Positions 1-14,152 are shown, counted from the first letter of the stretch. The stretch is 64,000 bases of DNA from Alloscardovia criceti DSM 17774 (GCF_000376885.1 NZ_AQXR01000009.1:1-64000); one strand, 5' to 3'. Notes: a model not told the origin generated them from the sequence alone. Numbers and translations are program-made.

Positions 1-4
1 GAAG

Positions 5-37
5 TGAGGGGTGGCACCGTGTTGGTGTCACCCCTCA
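5..37 (-). terminator. rRNA operon terminator
   Basis: A GC-rich inverted repeat with 14-bp arms (TGAGGGGTGGCACC paired with GGTGTCACCCCTCA, one G-T pair) around a 5-nt loop lies just past the 3' end of 5S. It probably ends the minus-strand rRNA operon. No strong T-run is visible. Confidence 0.75.
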
Positions 38-50
38 TCATACGTGTGAT

Positions 51-168
51 TGCGGCGGTTTGTTACTCTCCCACACCCTATCGAGTGCAGTACCATCACC
101 GTACTAGGTCTTAGCTACCAGGTTCGAAAAGGATACTGGGCGTTTCCCCTAGGCCATGACCACCGCAA
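51..168 (-). rRNA. rrf: 5S ribosomal RNA
   Basis: On the minus strand this is a roughly 118-nt 5S rRNA. It begins with TTGCGGTGGTCATGGC and ends with the complementary GCCGCAA, so the terminal helix I closes. The loop segment CGAACCTGGTAGCTAAG is also typical. It is the last gene of the rRNA operon, about 160 nt after 23S and directly before a strong hairpin. End positions are estimates from the closing helix. Confidence 0.9.
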
Positions 169-327
169 AATCTTCAATTATCAACCCCATCAATAATGGG
201 CTCATGTATCATTTGTTTCGTGTTTGTGGTTCGGGGACCGGCTAGTAGACGCGACACGTTTCGTGTTCTCATATAATGCTCCTTGTTGAGTATTAATCGT
301 ATTCGCATAAGGAGTGTTCAATAAGAG

Positions 328-5331
<5,004 letters not shown>

Positions 5332-5812
5332 AAAAACTTGCAAAAAGGCCATCAAAAATGACTCACAAAAATAAAATCAACGAAAAAACAAAAAGTTTCA
5401 ACGCACAAAAAAAGACACTCATCAAACCATCACAGTACCCAAACACAAAACAATATTCAGGCGAGCATCACTGGCATTATCAAAACAATAAAAAGTAGTA
5501 CAAAACACGCTCTTGAGTTCTCAAACCACCACAACACAAACCAGCACAACCACTCACAAACCAAGCAATCACACCGCATCAGGCAGCGAATAAAAACAAT
5601 ACACCAAACCACAACCCCACGCAAATATTCGGCGTGTTGCCCAGAAAATAAAGGCTTTTGCATTTTCGGGTATTTTTACAAAATATCAGCTCTCGACTGT
5701 CCACCTCCAAAAAAAAACACACTCAGGGCACACGAAAATGACCCACGAATTTCAGAATTCGCCTCACCGCGCTACACTGTATTTCTTGTACACACAGTTA
5801 TCGTATGTACAT
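5332..5812 (-). other. rRNA operon leader and promoter region
   Basis: This A/C-rich stretch of about 480 nt holds no credible gene. It contains a boxA-like palindrome at 5513-5525. The rRNA promoter should lie toward 5650-5780, for example TGGACA with TGTAAA 17 nt downstream on the minus strand, but neither hexamer is a good match and I do not mark it. The divergent tRNA-Pro promoter must share the right end. Confidence 0.6.
5513..5525 (-). promoter_or_regulatory. boxA-like element in the rRNA leader
   Basis: TTTGAGAACTCAA on the minus strand, about 180 nt upstream of 16S, repeats the core of the spacer element at 3542-3566. This leader-plus-spacer arrangement is typical of rRNA antitermination sites in actinobacteria. 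Confidence 0.55.
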
Positions 5813-5886
5813 CGGATTATAGCGCAGCTTGGTAGCGCACCTCGTTCGGGACGAGGGGGTCGTGGGTTCAAATCCCACTAATCCGA
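5813..5886 (+). tRNA. tRNA-Pro (anticodon CGG)
   Basis: A 74-nt cloverleaf. The acceptor arms CGGATTA and TAATCCG pair perfectly. The D arm is GCGCAGCTTGGTAGCGC. The anticodon arm CCTCG-TTCGGGA-CGAGG gives anticodon CGG, and the T arm is GTGGG-TTCAAAT-CCCAC. The CCA end is not encoded. It is divergent from the rRNA operon. Confidence 0.95.
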
Positions 5887-6127
5887 CTTGGCCCTTACGG
5901 GAAGCATTATGCTCTTTTGGAACGATACAAGCTAGTCCTCTGTCGTTTATCAAAATTTTGTTTCCTAAATCACAGTCAATTTTCCGTGAAATTCAATAGA
6001 TTCCCCCGCATCTAGAGGTCTTTTCCGCTACAATAAATAAACAGGTAGTTGCAACACAACAGATGTATTGTCTACCAAAGAATTAAACGATCACCACTTT
6101 ATGTGGATAACTAGGAAGGGAGCACTC

Positions 6128-6346
6128 ATGGATATTGTTGAGAACCTCAAGGACGCAGCTCAGGCAGCAGGCGACAAGATTGCAGATGTAGCCTCAGATA
6201 TCAAGGATAAGGCCGCTGACCTAGCAGATAAGGCTGGCGACAAGTTTGACGAGATCAAGGCTGATGCCGAGGTAAAGAAGGCAGAAGCTGAGAAGGCTGC
6301 AACTGAAATCAAGAACGACGTGAAGGATGAGCTGGACAAGGACTAA
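6128..6346 (+). CDS. small lysine/alanine/aspartate-rich helical protein
   Basis: A 72-residue, highly charged protein made almost entirely of Lys, Ala, Asp and Glu. It has quasi-heptad spacing (for example DKAADLADKAGDKFDEIKAD), so it should form one long amphipathic helix or coiled coil. It has no Cys, no membrane segment and no signal peptide. The start at 6128 is chosen because AGGAAGGGAG lies just upstream. An in-frame ATG at 6068 lacks a ribosome site. It stands alone, followed by a good terminator. Composition resembles CsbD-like, YtxH-like or LEA-like stress proteins and MT0933-type small proteins, but I see no diagnostic motif and assign no function. Confidence 0.75.
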   Translation: MDIVENLKDAAQAAGDKIADVASDIKDKAADLADKAGDKFDEIKADAEVKKAEAEKAATEIKNDVKDELDKD

Positions 6347-6420
6347 GAACGTACAACGCATGAAGTACGGCTTTATTTAGTACCTCGGTAGGTTCTACGG
6401 ACTGCTAAAAGTCCGACATA

Positions 6421-6468
6421 GCCCCATCAATAGTGAGAATGAGAATCTCCTCCATTGGTGGGGCTTTT
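6421..6468 (+). terminator. terminator of the small helical protein gene
   Basis: GCCCCATCAAT pairs with ATTGGTGGGGC (one G-T pair) and is followed by TTTT, 75 nt after the stop codon at 6346. Confidence 0.75.
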
Positions 6469-6722
6469 CATATTTGCTCCCGCGTGTGCTCTCATACCCC
6501 TCGTATAGTGCTCCATTGCGCTAACGACCAATGTGGACCCTTGTGCACCCCCACCTGCGCACCGCATGCCCTGTACACTTCATACCTTGTGCACCCGCTT
6601 CCTTATCAGCGTGATGTCAGCGTGATGTGCATTATCCCCGAACTAGGCCTTGAGCGCGAAAACGCAAGTTCGAAAAAAAACTGAAGAGTATTATCGCAAT
6701 CAGAAGTAGTTTGGAGGGATTT

Positions 6723-7460
6723 ATGGAATCTATCGCAGTTTTTACAGGCGCTGGCATCTCGACGTCTGTGGGCATTCCTGATTTTCGCGGCCCGGATGGA
6801 GTGTGGACAAAGCATCCTGAGCAAACGAGCGTCTACGATTATGACCTCTTTTTGAGTAATCAGCAGGCCCGCGAATACTCGTGGCGTTGGCAGAAAGAAT
6901 CTGCTGTATGGAATGCACAACCTGGCCCTGCACATAAGGCGCTAGTAGATCTGGAAAAAGCAGGCCTTTTGAGTGTTATTGCCACGCAGAACTTTGATGG
7001 TCTACATGAGCGCGCAGGAAATTCTTTAGACAAAGTCGTCAATTTGCACGGCACAATTGCCACCTCGCACTGCATTAACTGCCACGAAGGCTATCAAACA
7101 TCCGATGTGATGGATCAGCTCGAGGAGCATCCAGATCCGCGCTGCACGGTGTGCGGAGGCATGATTAAAACGGATGTCACGTATTTTGGGCAGGCCCTAC
7201 CGGATGGGGCAATGGAAAAGGCTGCCCAAGGTATTTCAAAAGCGGAGGAATTGTGGGTTATCGGATCAAGCCTCGAAGTTTATCCTGCGGCCTCTTTAGT
7301 TCCTTTGGCAGCACAGCTAGGAAAACGAATCCTTATCATCAATGCCGAGCCTACACATATGGATTACCTGGCAAATGCTGAAGATATTATTCGAGAGCCC
7401 ATTGAGAAAGTCATACCTGAATTGGTTCAGCAGAGGGTTGCACAGAAAAGTCATCAATAA
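6723..7460 (+). CDS. cobB: NAD-dependent protein deacylase, Sir2 family
   Basis: A 245-residue cytoplasmic sirtuin that removes acyl groups from protein lysines while consuming NAD+. The Rossmann motifs GAGIS (residues 9-13) and GIPDFRG lie near the N-terminus. TQNFDGLHERAG is the NAD/catalytic segment and His109 in VNLHG is the catalytic base. Cys117-x2-Cys120 and Cys141-x2-Cys144 form the zinc ribbon, and GSSLEVYPAA is the C-terminal NAD-binding motif. Length is normal for bacterial CobB. Start choice: ATG at 6723 has GGAGGG four bases upstream, while the in-frame TTG at 6711 would place that sequence inside the gene. It is convergent with ilvA across a bidirectional hairpin. Confidence 0.9.
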   Translation: MESIAVFTGAGISTSVGIPDFRGPDGVWTKHPEQTSVYDYDLFLSNQQAREYSWRWQKESAVWNAQPGPAHKALVDLEKAGLLSVIATQNFDGLHERAGNSLDKVVNLHGTIATSHCINCHEGYQTSDVMDQLEEHPDPRCTVCGGMIKTDVTYFGQALPDGAMEKAAQGISKAEELWVIGSSLEVYPAASLVPLAAQLGKRILIINAEPTHMDYLANAEDIIREPIEKVIPELVQQRVAQKSHQ

Positions 7461-7520
7461 TCAATAGAGCGTTTTAGCAGGATTGTCTTTTGCTCCAGCC
7501 TCCTGGCATGTACACCTGTA

Positions 7521-7563
7521 TTTTTGTGCCCACACAGCCATCTCAACCGTGTGGGCACAAAAA
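7521..7563. terminator. bidirectional terminator between cobB and ilvA
   Basis: TTTTTGTGCCCACAC pairs perfectly with GTGTGGGCACAAAAA (15 bp), with a 13-nt loop. The T-run on each strand lets it serve both convergent genes. Confidence 0.9.
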
Positions 7564-7591
7564 TAATGAAATCCGCTCCGTTTAGTATGCG

Positions 7592-8902
7592 TTAGTATAC
7601 GCGGTTAACCCTAAAGCCCTTCATATGTAAGGCATCCATAATTTGCTGGATATGATCTGGACCGTTCGTTTCTACCGTGACTTCCAAAAGCACCGCATTG
7701 GTGTAATGCGACTGCGCTTTGAACTGGTCGTGGTTCAGCTCGATAACGTTGGCGCGCAAATCCGCCAAAATCTGAGCAATCAAAGCAAGCTGTCCTGGCG
7801 TATCCGGAAGCTCTACACCAAACTGCATAATGCGACCGCGCGAAATCATACCGCGCTGGATAACTGCGCCAATGGTTACTGTATCGATATTGCCGCCAGA
7901 CAAAATGGGCACGATAACGCGCTTCGAAGGCTCAGGAACTTCCAAGAGCTGAGCGTCTGCACCATCGGATTCCAGTGAGGACACGGACTTAACGCGATCA
8001 AGCACATTTAAGGCGGCCAAGGACACCGCACCGGCGGCTTCGACCACGAGCTTGTGCTTTTCCAGCATGAGCAAGATCATTTCGGAAATATCGCGTTCAC
8101 TGACGGTGACGAAGCCATCCAAATACTTTTCGAGCAAAGCAAATGTGAGATCACCTGGCTCTTTGACAGCCACGCCTTCGGCGGACGTGCTGACTGTGGC
8201 GGCAGGATGCACAGTATGCGTGCCGGAAGTGAAGGACTGCCCGAATGCCACGGAACCTTCCGGCGTGACGCCGATGACACGCACATGCGGCGCAAAGGTT
8301 TTCACCGCCATGGCCACACCAGCGCCCAATCCGCCCCCGCCGAGCGGTACGAGAATATCCGTAACCTCTGGGCAGTCTTCCAGAATTTCCATAGCAATTG
8401 TGCCCTGTCCCGTGAGCACATCGTAGTCATTAAACGGATGAACGAAAGTCATGCCTTCTTTTTCCGATAATTGAGCGGCATACGCGCTAGATTCGTCGAA
8501 TACATCACCTTCCAGATCTACGCGCGCGCCTAATGCTCGGGTGGCGTCAACCTTCAACGGAGGTGTAATACGAGGCATCACGATGGTGGCTTGTGCGCCG
8601 CGTTCCCGAGCGGCATATGCCACACCCTGAGCGTGATTTCCCGCAGAAGCAGTAACAATGCCTCGGTCCAATTCTTCTTGGGACAGTGAGGCAATTTTGT
8701 TGTATGCGCCGCGTAGCTTAAACGAGCCTGTACGTTGCAAATTTTCTGGTTTGAGCAAAATCTTTGCACCGGTCATCTCCGATAAAATTTTGGATGGCTC
8801 AAGCTGTGTATGACGCACAACCTTCTTCAAGCGTTGTGCTGCTGCCTCTAAATCTGCAGCATGATCGCGATTGACGTACTGCGCGACTTCATCTGGTGTC
8901 AT
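7592..8902 (-). CDS. ilvA: threonine ammonia-lyase (threonine dehydratase) with ACT domain
   Basis: A 436-residue fold-type II PLP enzyme that converts threonine to 2-oxobutanoate and ammonia, the entry step of isoleucine synthesis. Lys62 in GSFKLRGAYNK should form the Schiff base. SAGNHAQGVA binds the substrate and VPLGGGGLGAGVA is the phosphate-binding glycine loop. The last 80 or so residues form one ACT-like domain (GVELPDTPGQLALIA), where isoleucine feedback could act. This is the short form with a single regulatory domain, not the longer E. coli form. The ATG at 8902 has GGAGGAGG upstream. It is divergent from the CLC gene over 114 bp, which must hold both promoters. Confidence 0.93.
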   Translation of the reverse strand: MTPDEVAQYVNRDHAADLEAAAQRLKKVVRHTQLEPSKILSEMTGAKILLKPENLQRTGSFKLRGAYNKIASLSQEELDRGIVTASAGNHAQGVAYAARERGAQATIVMPRITPPLKVDATRALGARVDLEGDVFDESSAYAAQLSEKEGMTFVHPFNDYDVLTGQGTIAMEILEDCPEVTDILVPLGGGGLGAGVAMAVKTFAPHVRVIGVTPEGSVAFGQSFTSGTHTVHPAATVSTSAEGVAVKEPGDLTFALLEKYLDGFVTVSERDISEMILLMLEKHKLVVEAAGAVSLAALNVLDRVKSVSSLESDGADAQLLEVPEPSKRVIVPILSGGNIDTVTIGAVIQRGMISRGRIMQFGVELPDTPGQLALIAQILADLRANVIELNHDQFKAQSHYTNAVLLEVTVETNGPDHIQQIMDALHMKGFRVNRVY

Positions 8903-9016
8903 TCTGCCTCCTCCACGTGTTTCTCATAGTCTAAACCCGAATAGAAACTGCTCAATGTATCTGACCGATGAGTAAGATAACAATCACGATAATAATGGCG
9001 ATTTTGGGGCGGCTTC

Positions 9017-10972
9017 ATGGCGATTCATGATGAAGATGCAGAGCACGAGACGGCGGCACAAGCGAGCGCGGGCAGCAGTGCAAAGGATTCGGACTATGAA
9101 CGTTGGCTTGAGCCGCAGAATCCAGCCGCTCGCGCAACCGCGAATTCTTTCTCTTCTTCCTCTGTTTATGACGATATCGATGATGATTTCGATCTCGAAT
9201 CCTCCACCTCGGACCAATCCACCGCGTTTACTGCGCACAATGCTCAGTCACCTGATCCCCACACTCAAAAACAACCTTATACTCAGAACCACGCCAATTT
9301 CGTATCCTACGGATTTCCGCTCTCCAATAGAAATAAACGACCGTCTTCTCTGCGCAGCGAGTCCACCGCTACGCCGGCTACGCAATTTGCCCGCAGAAAA
9401 AACTATCGTACGCATCTTCAAGAGCTGATGAGTGGCTCTTCAAGCCATCGCTGGAGTGTGGCATTGCGCGGCATTATGTGCGGCATCGCAGCCGGCTTGC
9501 TCGCCCTGGCTTACCGCGCCCTCATCGGGTACGGCAATACGTGGGCTGTCACCGCCTACACGTACATCCGCACCCATCCGTGGTCTGTACTGCTGTGGCT
9601 GGCCATTGCTGCGCTGAGCAGTTGGATTATTACCAAGCTCGTTCAATGGGAGCCTATGGCATCGGGCTCAGGCATTCCCCAAGTCGAGGGTGTACTGCTG
9701 TGGGGACTGAAGATGCGGTGGTGGTCCGTGCTTTTTGTGCGCTTTACGGCGGGTGTGCTGTGCGGGTTCTTCGGCATGAGCTTGGGCCGCGAGGGACCAT
9801 CTATACAAATTGGCGCAGCAAGTGCTTCCGCCATAAGCTCGCGCATGAGCACGAACACCGTGGAAAAGGATAATTACGTTACTGCAGGTGCGGCTGCTGG
9901 ACTGTCTGCGGCCTTTAGCGCTCCACTGTCTGGTGTGATGTTTTCGCTGGAAGAGGTGTACCGTAGTTTTAATCCTTTGGTGCTTCTTACGGCTACCACG
10001 GCTGCACTTACGGCGGATTTGCTGTCCAAGTTGGTGTTTGGGTTTACGCCGGTTTTGCAATTTGCACATATTAGTGCGTTGGATGCAGGCACCTATGTGT
10101 GGCTGATTCCTTTGGGTATCATCAGCGGTCTGGTGGGCGCTGCGATGAATAAAATGCTACTTGGTATGCAAACGCTGTTTAATCGCATTCCTACGCGCTG
10201 GCGCATGTTTGTATCTCTGGCTATTGCGCTTGCTGTGGGCGTGGCTTTCCCCTTAGCGTTGGGCGGTGGAGCACAATTAGTGCAGCTTGCGCAGACGGGC
10301 GCACCGAGCTTGGCTTTCCTCGCATTAATTTTGCTCATTAAAATGCTGTTTACCTCCACCAGTTTTGGAAGTGGAGCCCCGGGCGGTATCTTTTTGCCTA
10401 TTTTGGCCGTAGGCGCTGTGGCAGGCAGTTTGTGCGCGCGTATTTTAGACAGCCTATCCTTTGTGCATTTTTCTTCGGATAAGAATGTGATTATTACCTT
10501 TGCTATGCTGGCTATGGCGGGCACCTTGTCCTCCTCCGTAAAAGCGCCTATTACTTCGCTGCTTTTGGTTTCGGAAATGACCGGATCGTTTATCCATATG
10601 TTCCCGGTGGCAGTGGTGACGTTTACCGCGTTATTTGTGGCAGATCAGCTGAAAATTAAGCCCATTTATCATGAATTGCTCAACCGTTATATGGCCAGCC
10701 ACGCCAAACCACAGCAGACTACACCAACCGAGCAGTCGGGTATCCTCTCCCTGCCCGTTGAACTCGGCAGCGTCGCCATGGGCAAGAAGGTGGGTGATAT
10801 CGCGTGGCCGGAAGATATGTCATTAATAGCCATTCGCCGCGGAGGGCAGGAATTCGTACCACAAAGCTCCACCGTTATCCACCCAGGCGATGGCGTTGTG
10901 GTGCTCTTCTCAGGTAAGGATCAGATGAGTGCCCGGCAGGAATTGGGCTTAATCTGCTTGGCCGCCTATTAG
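9017..10972 (+). CDS. CLC-type chloride/proton antiporter with N-terminal extension and TrkA-C domain
   Basis: A 651-residue membrane protein. Residues 1-140 are a hydrophilic, Ser/Thr/Asp-rich cytoplasmic extension without recognisable fold. The CLC core follows, with selectivity motifs GSGIP (217-221), GREGP (257-261) and GSGAPGGIFLP (451-461). Glu259 matches the external gating glutamate, and the Glu312-Glu313 pair (SLEEVYRSF) matches the internal proton glutamate region, so a 2Cl-/H+ exchanger is more likely than a channel. The Ser in GSGIP argues against the fluoride-specific CLC-F branch. A RCK/TrkA-C-like domain ends the protein (PGDGVVVLFSG). It is convergent with crcB1, separated by 31 bp. 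The ribosome site (GGGGCGG) is imperfect. Confidence 0.88.
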   Translation: MAIHDEDAEHETAAQASAGSSAKDSDYERWLEPQNPAARATANSFSSSSVYDDIDDDFDLESSTSDQSTAFTAHNAQSPDPHTQKQPYTQNHANFVSYGFPLSNRNKRPSSLRSESTATPATQFARRKNYRTHLQELMSGSSSHRWSVALRGIMCGIAAGLLALAYRALIGYGNTWAVTAYTYIRTHPWSVLLWLAIAALSSWIITKLVQWEPMASGSGIPQVEGVLLWGLKMRWWSVLFVRFTAGVLCGFFGMSLGREGPSIQIGAASASAISSRMSTNTVEKDNYVTAGAAAGLSAAFSAPLSGVMFSLEEVYRSFNPLVLLTATTAALTADLLSKLVFGFTPVLQFAHISALDAGTYVWLIPLGIISGLVGAAMNKMLLGMQTLFNRIPTRWRMFVSLAIALAVGVAFPLALGGGAQLVQLAQTGAPSLAFLALILLIKMLFTSTSFGSGAPGGIFLPILAVGAVAGSLCARILDSLSFVHFSSDKNVIITFAMLAMAGTLSSSVKAPITSLLLVSEMTGSFIHMFPVAVVTFTALFVADQLKIKPIYHELLNRYMASHAKPQQTTPTEQSGILSLPVELGSVAMGKKVGDIAWPEDMSLIAIRRGGQEFVPQSSTVIHPGDGVVVLFSGKDQMSARQELGLICLAAY

Positions 10973-11003
10973 GCATGCTAGTGCAAAAGTCGCGTATGTA
11001 GCC

Positions 11004-11384
11004 TTAGCCGCGGAGCGCCACGAAAAACATGAGACCGCCGATAATTGCTAACACCGGCAATCCCACTGCAAGGAGCAGATAAATCGCAAAATCCACCCAG
11101 TGTTTCGCGCGTGCGAGGCTAATAATTTCGTTCATAGCGGTGGAAAAGGTGGAGAATCCACCCAGAAAGCCTGTAGTTGCCAGAGCGTAAAGGCCGATGT
11201 GGTTGTCTTGATGGAGGAAGGCGAGCGCGGCCGCAAAAAGCAAGCCTGCAGTAGTATTGATAATCAGCGTAGACCACGGAAAAATCGTAGCTTTGACACG
11301 TTTGATGAGCGTGTCCACTACGAAGCGCGCTATGGCGCCGAATCCGCCACACGCGCTAATAGCTAGAAGAGTGGTTATGCTCAC
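11004..11384 (-). CDS. crcB: fluoride channel subunit CrcB/Fluc (canonical subunit)
   Basis: A 126-residue, four-helix dual-topology-type protein of the Fluc family, which exports fluoride passively from the cytoplasm. Visible family features are GGFGAIARF near the N-terminus, the pore Asn43 in WSTLIIN, and the central GFLGGFSTFST with an intact Phe box (Phe77 and Phe80). Length is typical. It lies 108 bp downstream of the histidine kinase on the same strand, in a run that begins with a second crcB. The pair is probably two halves of a heteromeric channel. I see no crcB-type (fluoride) riboswitch in front of it. Confidence 0.92.
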   Translation of the reverse strand: MSITTLLAISACGGFGAIARFVVDTLIKRVKATIFPWSTLIINTTAGLLFAAALAFLHQDNHIGLYALATTGFLGGFSTFSTAMNEIISLARAKHWVDFAIYLLLAVGLPVLAIIGGLMFFVALRG

Positions 11385-11492
11385 GATGTTTATCCCTACT
11401 TGTGCTGATATCTTGTGCCTGTCCTCACGAATAGCCGCTCATCACTTGTACGCTAAGAAGCAGTCACCCGTTCATCCGTTCATGCCATCGCT

Positions 11493-12728
11493 CTAAATTC
11501 GAACAACGAAAACTATTGTATCGTCCGCGTAGCGCACGTCAATGCGCCCTTTAAAAAGCTTCACCATATTTTGTGCCATATTGAGGCCGATGCCGAATCC
11601 GGCGCTGGAGTGTGATTCATCGTCACGATAGAATCGTTCAAAGAATTGTGAATAATCTTTGTTTTTCCCCTCTGCATAGGTATTGGCCACTTCCAGATGT
11701 GCCGTGTAGCGAATGTCTCGGGATTTGCGTAGCTCCACGGAGACTTTGCCCTGCGGGTCGCAGTATTTATTGGCATTATCCACCAAAATGGTGGCAAGCT
11801 CATACGCGGATTTGGATTCGGCTTTGATATGAATATCAGGCACAATATTCATCTCGAAACGTTTTCCATCTTTGACAATCGAACTCTTAAAACTTTTTGC
11901 GGCTTGATACACCGTCTCGGAAAAATCTATGTCTGTTAGCTCCATATTTGGCTGTTCTTCGAGCCGTGCTAAAGCGACCATGTGGTTGATGAGCGAGGTC
12001 ATGCGTTCCACTTGAGTTTTGGTCGAAGCACTCCACTCATTTTCGCCTTCAATCATTTCTTGCAGCTCGGTATTTGCAGAAATAATAGCCAGCGGGGTTT
12101 TCAGTTCGTGCCCAGCATTGGTAATGAAACGCTTTTGCTTCTCATAATTTTCAACAAAAGGTTGCACAGCCCAGCGAGAGAGGATAGCTGCCACAATAGT
12201 AAACACGAGCAAGCCGAGCACAAAAAGAATGACGGAAAGATAAAACAGTCGGGTGCGATTGGCTATCTGAGAATTGATATTGATGGCCGAAATTCTCGTA
12301 CCGCTCTCCGTCACCTTAATTTGGTAGCTAAAGGACTGTTCCTCGATATCCGTTGTACCCTCAGTTATTGCAGCGCTAATCAGGCTCGAGGCGGCTTGTG
12401 TGATTTCATCATCGGTGAGATAGTCAAGATTGCTTTTATTCGTGACAGAAATATTGCCCTCGCTATCTTGGAAGGCGCTGAAATATTGATAATGCAATCC
12501 TTCTGTTTTGGTGAAGCTCAAGCCGAAAAATGAGGATTGCAATATTTTTTCTATACGATCTACGGGCAATGTGCCGTCGTTTTCGTTAATGACTTGAAGG
12601 ATGATGGTATTTTCCCGTCCGCTTTCCCACTGGGAGGTGAGATTCAGAAGAGCAATGGGCGCAATCAAAATGATGCTTAATGCCAATGTGGCAATAAGTG
12701 TGAAGCGGATGCGCAAGCTCCTAATCAT
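11493..12728 (-). CDS. sensor histidine kinase (OmpR-partner type)
   Basis: A 411-residue membrane sensor kinase. Helix 1 is at about residues 8-28 and helix 2 at about 161-187. They enclose an extracytoplasmic domain of about 130 residues with no family I recognise. A short linker without a clear HAMP domain leads to the H-box NAGHELKTPLA (His207), an N-box with DNANKYC, and the G-box GFGIGL. The start at 12728 overlaps the response regulator's stop (ATGATTAG) and has GGAGG upstream, so the two are translationally coupled. Partner and signal are not evident. Position between two fluoride-channel genes and behind an alarmone synthetase suggests a stress-related role, but that is inference. 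Confidence 0.9.
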   Translation of the reverse strand: MIRSLRIRFTLIATLALSIILIAPIALLNLTSQWESGRENTIILQVINENDGTLPVDRIEKILQSSFFGLSFTKTEGLHYQYFSAFQDSEGNISVTNKSNLDYLTDDEITQAASSLISAAITEGTTDIEEQSFSYQIKVTESGTRISAININSQIANRTRLFYLSVILFVLGLLVFTIVAAILSRWAVQPFVENYEKQKRFITNAGHELKTPLAIISANTELQEMIEGENEWSASTKTQVERMTSLINHMVALARLEEQPNMELTDIDFSETVYQAAKSFKSSIVKDGKRFEMNIVPDIHIKAESKSAYELATILVDNANKYCDPQGKVSVELRKSRDIRYTAHLEVANTYAEGKNKDYSQFFERFYRDDESHSSAGFGIGLNMAQNMVKLFKGRIDVRYADDTIVFVVRI

Positions 12729-13401
12729 GGACAGCCTCCAAACCGTAAGGTCCACCGTCATGCCCTGTGATTTTTACCTGAGCACCAATGGCCTTGAGCT
12801 TTTGCTTGAGATAAGAAATATAAATCCACACATATCCGGCATCTTTATCCTCATTGTGCTCAAAAATATGCGCATACACATCATCTTGTGTTACGGTCGT
12901 ATGCTGCGCATTCAAAATGAGGTATTCCAAAAGCTTTGACTCGTTGGCGCTTAACCGCATAGAACTGTGCGCGGCAACTTCTTGCTCGCGGACATTCAGC
13001 GTAATATTGCCGCAGTTGAGTTCTTTCTCCGTGAAGCTGGTTTCGAATCGTCTCTCCATCGAGCGCAGGCGAGCCAGCAATTCTTTCAGGGATATGGGCT
13101 TGGATAAATAATCGTCAGCACCCAAATCTAGGCCGGTTACGCGGTCATCGATTTCTGCCATGGCGGTCAGCATAATAATGTATGTTTTGTTGCCACTGGC
13201 ACGTATTTCTGCGAGGGCTTCCAACCCGGATTTCACGGGCATCATAATGTCCAAAATCATGATGTCAAATGCGTGATTTTTCGCCTGATCTACCGCTTCT
13301 TGCCCATTTGCCACGGCGGTAACCGCATATCCTTGCTTCTCCAACGCCACCTGATAGGCACGGCGTAAAGCTTGCTCGTCTTCGGCTATGAGAATCTTCA
13401 T
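12721..13401 (-). CDS. OmpR/PhoB-family response regulator
   Basis: A 226-residue DNA-binding regulator. The receiver domain occupies about 1-118, with the acidic pair in AEDE (residues 6-9), phospho-acceptor Asp51 in LDIMMPVKSG, Thr in MLTAMAEID and the Lys switch in LSKPIS. A winged-helix OmpR domain follows to the C-terminus (LSANESKLLEYLI). Its ATG overlaps the stop codon of the upstream synthetase gene by one base (TAATG) and its 3' end overlaps the kinase start, so the three genes form one operon. Target genes are unknown; the flanking crcB genes are the obvious candidates. Confidence 0.93.
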   Translation of the reverse strand: MKILIAEDEQALRRAYQVALEKQGYAVTAVANGQEAVDQAKNHAFDIMILDIMMPVKSGLEALAEIRASGNKTYIIMLTAMAEIDDRVTGLDLGADDYLSKPISLKELLARLRSMERRFETSFTEKELNCGNITLNVREQEVAAHSSMRLSANESKLLEYLILNAQHTTVTQDDVYAHIFEHNEDKDAGYVWIYISYLKQKLKAIGAQVKITGHDGGPYGLEAVHD

Positions 13402-14054
13402 TAGTCGTCATCTCCTTGAATGAGGTGTCGAATGGTTTGCATGCTCAGATCGCAGGATGCAAGCTCGTCCGCACACCTTTTGAGTTCCGCAGCTATGCGC
13501 TCTTGGTTATCGATGCCTTTTTTGTACTTCATCTGATGTTCGAGCGCAGCCCACGAATCCATGGCGATGGTGCGCACTTGTACTTCCACAAAATACGTGC
13601 CTGGCATATTCCCATCACAGTCGGCGTCGTCACAGGACACTTCAAGAATTGCATGATAAGAACGGTAGCCGTTGGGTTTTGCGTTGTATACATAATCTTT
13701 TTCGTTGTATACGCGCACGCCTGGGATAGCGCGCAAAACATCCACCACCCTATGGATATCTTCGATAAAGCCCGTCACTACGCGGATGCCGATGCCATCA
13801 TGAATAACTTTTAACGCATTATGCGGGGTAGCTTCTAATCCTTTGCGTTGACATTTTTCTCGCATGCTGTCTTCGGACTTAATGCGATAACTCACATGCT
13901 CATACAGCTTATAATGGGTTTCCTGATAGCTCTGCGCATTAGCGTTGCTCAGTTCTGCGATGATGCGGTCAAGGACGCTTTGCATGGTGAGGCGATGCGA
14001 TGCATAGATGGATGTATTCTGCTCACCTATGGCATTGCCCTTACTATCATCCAT
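13401..14054 (-). CDS. small alarmone synthetase (RelQ/YjbM-like GTP pyrophosphokinase)
   Basis: A 217-residue single-domain RelA/SpoT-type synthetase that should make (p)ppGpp from ATP and GTP or GDP. Recognisable segments are DGIGIRVV, YVYNAKPNGYRSYHA (substrate loop) and VEVQVRTIAMDSWAALEH near the end of the domain. It lacks the HD hydrolase, TGS and ACT parts of long Rel proteins. The ATG at 14054 is preferred because AAGGAG lies 7 nt upstream; the in-frame ATG at 14072 has none. It is the first gene of a tight synthetase-regulator-kinase operon and lies 99 bp after crcB2. An alarmone synthetase co-transcribed with a two-component system is unusual. Confidence 0.88.
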   Translation of the reverse strand: MDDSKGNAIGEQNTSIYASHRLTMQSVLDRIIAELSNANAQSYQETHYKLYEHVSYRIKSEDSMREKCQRKGLEATPHNALKVIHDGIGIRVVTGFIEDIHRVVDVLRAIPGVRVYNEKDYVYNAKPNGYRSYHAILEVSCDDADCDGNMPGTYFVEVQVRTIAMDSWAALEHQMKYKKGIDNQERIAAELKRCADELASCDLSMQTIRHLIQGDDD

Positions 14055-14152
14055 GAAAAACTCCTTGAACATCCGTGTACTTTACGTAGGTACTCCGCAT
14101 ATATACTCTGCGTTACGCAGTCCTTGTCATTCCATCGTAGTGAGTATCGAGC

